From an uncultured bacterium (GTDB lineage Bacteria; Bacteroidota; Bacteroidia; Chitinophagales; Chitinophagaceae): a stretch of DNA of 18,161 bases. The translations under genes were made by a program, and so were the position numbers. Position 1 is the first letter of the stretch; every line of letters starts with the position of its first letter. The stretch covers positions 1 through 18,161 of the forward strand of contig CAJBPC010000704.1 of assembly GCA_903957405.1 (NCBI GenBank), written 5' to 3'. The notes below the pieces were generated by a model. It worked only from the letters and a program-made list of their open reading frames with translations, was not told the origin of the DNA and ran no database searches. Shown piece after piece: positions 15,572 to 18,161 of the stretch.

Positions 15572-16777
15572 TTATCTGAGAATGCTCAAGGGTTTCATAT
15601 AAATCAATATGATCTCCCCATCACGGGATACCAGAAACCTCAGTTTACCACCTGCATGCTGCATGATGGACTTGTAAGTGGTGATATTATTAGAAAAGTT
15701 GGAGTTGATGCCAATGATGATATCCCCTGACTTGAAGCCGGCCTTTTCTCCTGGAGATTTTTCCACCACATCTTCCACAACGCACCGGCCATTAACAAAA
15801 TAGATCCCTAACCCGGTATATGCATAGTCAAACGGCTCCTTCAAACTGTTATTCGGTGTGATGTGGATCTCCCGTTTGTCGTAGTTCAAGATGGTATTGA
15901 ATCGACGTAAAATTTCGTTGCCGATGAGTCCGCCGAGGAAGGGGTATGACGTGACGTTAAATTGGTCTTCAAACAGAAAAGTAGGTACATTCCTGAATTT
16001 ATACGGTCCGACACGAAGACCTTTCACGGTGGTCAGCCGCATGGTCATCTTCCCTCCGACGCCCTCGGCCTGTGTCACCAAGGGTTCTTTTCTTTTCCTG
16101 CGTAACAAAGCGCTATCACGAACAAATTCTTCGGAAAGCAAAAACGCGAGTCCGGCACCGGTATCAAAATAAAACCTGGATGCCATATCACGGGCATCAT
16201 TGAAGTGAAGTGTTTGGATAGGTATGCTTGTCAGCAATGGTCGAAGCAAATGCCCTCGCTTGGGATACTTGAACGCACCCTTGGTGTAGACCTCCATGTG
16301 CATTGAATCATAGTCTAACCCAACGATATAACGTTTAAAAAAACTATACCCGATGATGCCATCGACCTTTATGCCATAGACACTGGTGAGGATATCGTAA
16401 TCGTTGATATGGAAATCAAGGCTGTCGATCGTCAAGCCCGGCATATGCAGTTTTGCACCATACAGGAATTTCACTCTTCGGATCCCTGCGATACCCCTGA
16501 TGGTCTTATCGGAAGGCTGCAGCATGATGCCCAGTTCCACGCATGTGGATGAATCAAGAGAAATGCCTCCGCTCCCCGTATCCAGGATGAAATTCAGGCT
16601 GTCAGGATGATCATTGACACTCGCCTTGATGTACACCACACCACCGGTTAGGCTTGACATGGGCACAATGGTCAACCGCATAGCGGGCATTTCGACAGAT
16701 CTTTCCTGAGCCATCAACGGATTCGCCGGGGGAAGACCAATCAATGTCAATAAAAAAATCGAAAGATGCTTCACCAT
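15572..16777 (-). CDS. Exported retropepsin-like aspartyl protease with a C-terminal PDZ domain
   Basis: A 401-residue protein with a signal peptide (MVKHLSIFLLTLIGLPPANP, cleavage probably after PLMA). It contains two aspartyl-protease lobes in one chain. The first has FILDTGSGG with Asp66, followed by VDGIIGYSFFKRY. The second has FYFDTGAG with Asp205, followed by FLGGLIGNEIL. Both catalytic DTG triads are intact, so the chain could act as a pepsin-like monomer. Residues about 305-395 form a PDZ domain (CVVEDVVEKSPGEKAGFKSG, then DIIIGINS), which usually binds C-terminal tails. The architecture is common among Bacteroidota proteins annotated as aspartyl protease family, but substrates are unknown. 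It is the first gene of the minus-strand run, diverges from mqnC, and lies 117 bases upstream of the receptor gene, with which it may be co-transcribed. Confidence 0.9.
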   Translation of the reverse strand: MVKHLSIFLLTLIGLPPANPLMAQERSVEMPAMRLTIVPMSSLTGGVVYIKASVNDHPDSLNFILDTGSGGISLDSSTCVELGIMLQPSDKTIRGIAGIRRVKFLYGAKLHMPGLTIDSLDFHINDYDILTSVYGIKVDGIIGYSFFKRYIVGLDYDSMHMEVYTKGAFKYPKRGHLLRPLLTSIPIQTLHFNDARDMASRFYFDTGAGLAFLLSEEFVRDSALLRRKRKEPLVTQAEGVGGKMTMRLTTVKGLRVGPYKFRNVPTFLFEDQFNVTSYPFLGGLIGNEILRRFNTILNYDKREIHITPNNSLKEPFDYAYTGLGIYFVNGRCVVEDVVEKSPGEKAGFKSGDIIIGINSNFSNNITTYKSIMQHAGGKLRFLVSRDGEIILIYMKPLSILR

Positions 16778-16826
16778 GGTTCACGGTATGATCTGAAATC
16801 ACTTGATCTGATTTGCTGCCTCTCCT

Positions 16827-16860
16827 TAAAGTTACAGCACCCCCCCATCTAAAAACCAAA
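16827..16860 (-). promoter_or_regulatory. Candidate promoter of the aspartyl protease gene
   Basis: Read on the minus strand, TTTG (16857-16860) is followed after 22 bases by TAACTTTA (16827-16834), one base off the Bacteroidota -7 consensus TAnnTTTG, with spacing in the usual 17-23 range. It would give a leader of roughly 40 bases before the ATG at 16777. The spacer contains a run of seven C/G (16841 region), which is unusual. Confidence 0.35.
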
Positions 16861-16905
16861 CTGCCTCGAGCATTGTTGTCAGGATTCAAGGAACTTTTCC
16901 TGTTG

Positions 16906-16913
16906 TACATTTG
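16906..16913 (+). promoter_or_regulatory. Candidate -7 promoter element of mqnC
   Basis: TACATTTG is a full match to TAnnTTTG, 25 bases before the mqnC ATG at 16939, giving a leader of about 20 bases. A TTC rather than TTG is found at -33 distance (16885-16887). This position also argues that translation starts at 16939 and not upstream. Confidence 0.45.
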
Positions 16914-16938
16914 TAATAAGGTTGATACAGATAAAAAC

Positions 16939-18066
16939 ATGAACAAAAGATCGGATCTATACAAAAAGGCACTGGCATTTGAGTTCTTGACTGCAGAAGA
17001 AGGACTTTTGCTTTTCAGGGAAGCGCCTTTGACAGAGCTGATGCAGATCGCAGATGAGATGCGCAAGATCTCCGTACCACATGGAAAAGTGACCTGGCAG
17101 ATCGACCGCAACGTCAATACGACGAATGTCTGCGTGGCTAACTGTAAATTCTGCAACTTCTATCGTATCCCTGGCCACGGTGAAGCTTATATCACTGACA
17201 TGGAAACTTACAGGGTGAAGATCGCGGAGACCCTCAAGTTTGGTGGAGATCAGCTATTACTACAAGGTGGTCATCATCCCGAACTGGGGCTTTCATTCTA
17301 TACGGATACCTTCCGAAAGATAAAAGCTGAATTCCCGGACATCAAACTGCATGCCCTCGGTCCACCGGAAGTCGCGCACATCACAAAGCTGGAGAAATCA
17401 AGCCATCGTGAAGTATTAAAAGCACTCAAGGAGGCCGGCATGGATTCCCTTCCGGGGGCGGGTGCTGAGATCCTTGTGGATCGTGTTCGCCGGCTGATCA
17501 GCAAGGGAAAATGTGGCGCACAGGAGTGGCTTGATGTCATGGCTGAAGCACATCAGCAGCATATCACCACTTCGGCTACAATGATGTTCGGTCATGTGGA
17601 GACCTTGGAAGAACGTTTCGAGCATTTAGTGAAGATTCGCGAAGTGCAACATCGGAAGCCAGAAACCGCCAAGGGCTTTCATGCCTTCATCCCTTGGACC
17701 TTTCAAGATGTGGACACGCTCCTCACTAAGATCAGGGGCGTTCAAAACCTCACAACTCCGGAGGAATATATCCGCATGATCGCCATCAGTAGGATCATGC
17801 TCCCCAATATCAAAAACATCCAGGCATCCTGGCTCACTGTCGGAAAGCAGATCGCACAAATCTGTCTGCATGCAGGTGCCAATGATTTCGGCAGCATCAT
17901 GATTGAAGAAAATGTTGTAAGCGCCGCAGGGGCTCCCCATCGCTTCACTTACAAGACCATGCAGGATGCCATCCGGGAAGCCGGTTTCGAACCTCAGCTG
18001 CGCAATCAGCAATACGAATGGCGACAGTTACCAGAAACAATAGAGGAACAAGTGATCGAATACTGA
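16939..18066 (+). CDS. mqnC: Cyclic dehypoxanthinyl futalosine synthase MqnC (radical SAM)
   Basis: A 375-residue radical SAM enzyme of the futalosine route to menaquinone. It cyclises dehypoxanthinyl futalosine to its cyclic form. The 4Fe-4S cluster motif CVANCKFC is at Cys65, Cys69 and Cys72 (Cx3Cx2C), preceded by DRNVNTTNVC. Other family blocks are LLLQGGHHPELGLSFY, SLPGAGAEILVDRVRRLISK and, near the C-terminus, GANDFGSIMIEENVVSAAGA. The last of these separates MqnC from the related MqnE. The frame is open upstream to 16813, but the first in-frame ATG is 16939 (MNKRSDLYKKALAFEF), the length then fits the family, and a promoter element lies just before it. No other mqn genes are in the window. 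It diverges from the aspartyl protease and converges on the hydrolase at the right edge with 25 bases between stop codons. Confidence 0.94.
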   Translation: MNKRSDLYKKALAFEFLTAEEGLLLFREAPLTELMQIADEMRKISVPHGKVTWQIDRNVNTTNVCVANCKFCNFYRIPGHGEAYITDMETYRVKIAETLKFGGDQLLLQGGHHPELGLSFYTDTFRKIKAEFPDIKLHALGPPEVAHITKLEKSSHREVLKALKEAGMDSLPGAGAEILVDRVRRLISKGKCGAQEWLDVMAEAHQQHITTSATMMFGHVETLEERFEHLVKIREVQHRKPETAKGFHAFIPWTFQDVDTLLTKIRGVQNLTTPEEYIRMIAISRIMLPNIKNIQASWLTVGKQIAQICLHAGANDFGSIMIEENVVSAAGAPHRFTYKTMQDAIREAGFEPQLRNQQYEWRQLPETIEEQVIEY

Positions 18067-18091
18067 TTCAGGAACTAACGCCGTCAAGGAA

Positions 18092-18161
18092 TTATTTAAG
18101 TGATTTGACAGCCTGCCACATAGCCTTCGCTACAATCAGGTTTCCTTCAGCATTTAGGTGA
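18092..18161 (-). CDS. C-terminal end of an SGNH/GDSL hydrolase, truncated by the window edge
   Basis: On the minus strand the final 70 bases encode 22 residues and a TAA stop: HLNAEGNLIVAKAMWQAV followed by KSLK. This matches the end of SGNH/GDSL lipases and esterases (TesA or arylesterase type), where the block-V motif DxxHLNxxGN carries the catalytic His. The His is the first whole codon here; the Asp lies outside the window. With only 22 residues the subfamily cannot be told. Confidence 0.75.
   Translation of the reverse strand, partial: HLNAEGNLIVAKAMWQAVKSLK

Overview
The window reads as an ordinary chromosomal stretch of a Bacteroidota bacterium, probably from the Chitinophagaceae/Sphingobacteriales side of the phylum. 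The signs are a fused alpha/beta E1 dehydrogenase, a FecA-like TonB-dependent receptor of the Bacteroidota type, a catalytic plus non-catalytic M16 peptidase pair, futalosine-pathway menaquinone synthesis (MqnC), weak or absent Shine-Dalgarno sequences, and several matches to the Bacteroidota promoter element TAnnTTTG. I see no tRNA, rRNA, CRISPR array, insertion sequence, integrase or prophage module. Coding density is high and no gene-free gap exceeds about 180 bases.

Layout, left to right. (1) Bases 3-2294 (+) hold a YbbP-like FtsX-domain ABC permease whose 5' end lies outside the window. (2) Bases 2328-3917 hold small genes: a DUF1801 protein (-), a soluble helical protein of unknown function with an apparent internal duplication (+), and a small secreted protein of unknown function (+). 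(3) Bases 4059-6245 (+) hold an exported penicillin-acylase/AHL-acylase-type Ntn hydrolase. (4) From 6285 to 16777 every gene is on the minus strand. In transcription order they are an aspartyl protease with a PDZ domain, a FecA-like receptor, a strong terminator, an active M16 peptidase, an inactive M16 partner, a holin-like membrane protein, the fused E1 alpha/beta dehydrogenase, and an exported class-C beta-lactamase-like serine hydrolase. (5) Divergent from the protease is mqnC (+, 16939-18066). The last 70 bases hold the C-terminus of an SGNH/GDSL hydrolase on the minus strand.

How the genes work together. The two M16 genes very likely encode one heteromeric zinc peptidase. The protease and receptor may share a transcript that ends at the hairpin at 13157-13201. 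The E1 protein feeds a 2-oxoacid dehydrogenase complex whose E2 and E3 are not here. MqnC belongs to menaquinone biosynthesis, whose other genes are also elsewhere. The remaining genes look like independent units.

I did not find a convincing new multi-gene system. The observations most worth a second look are a coding-like 44-codon frame without a start between the two M16 genes, possible regulatory palindromes upstream of the M16 pair and of the receptor, an A9 tract in the receptor gene, and the duplicated module in the small protein at 2864-3292.
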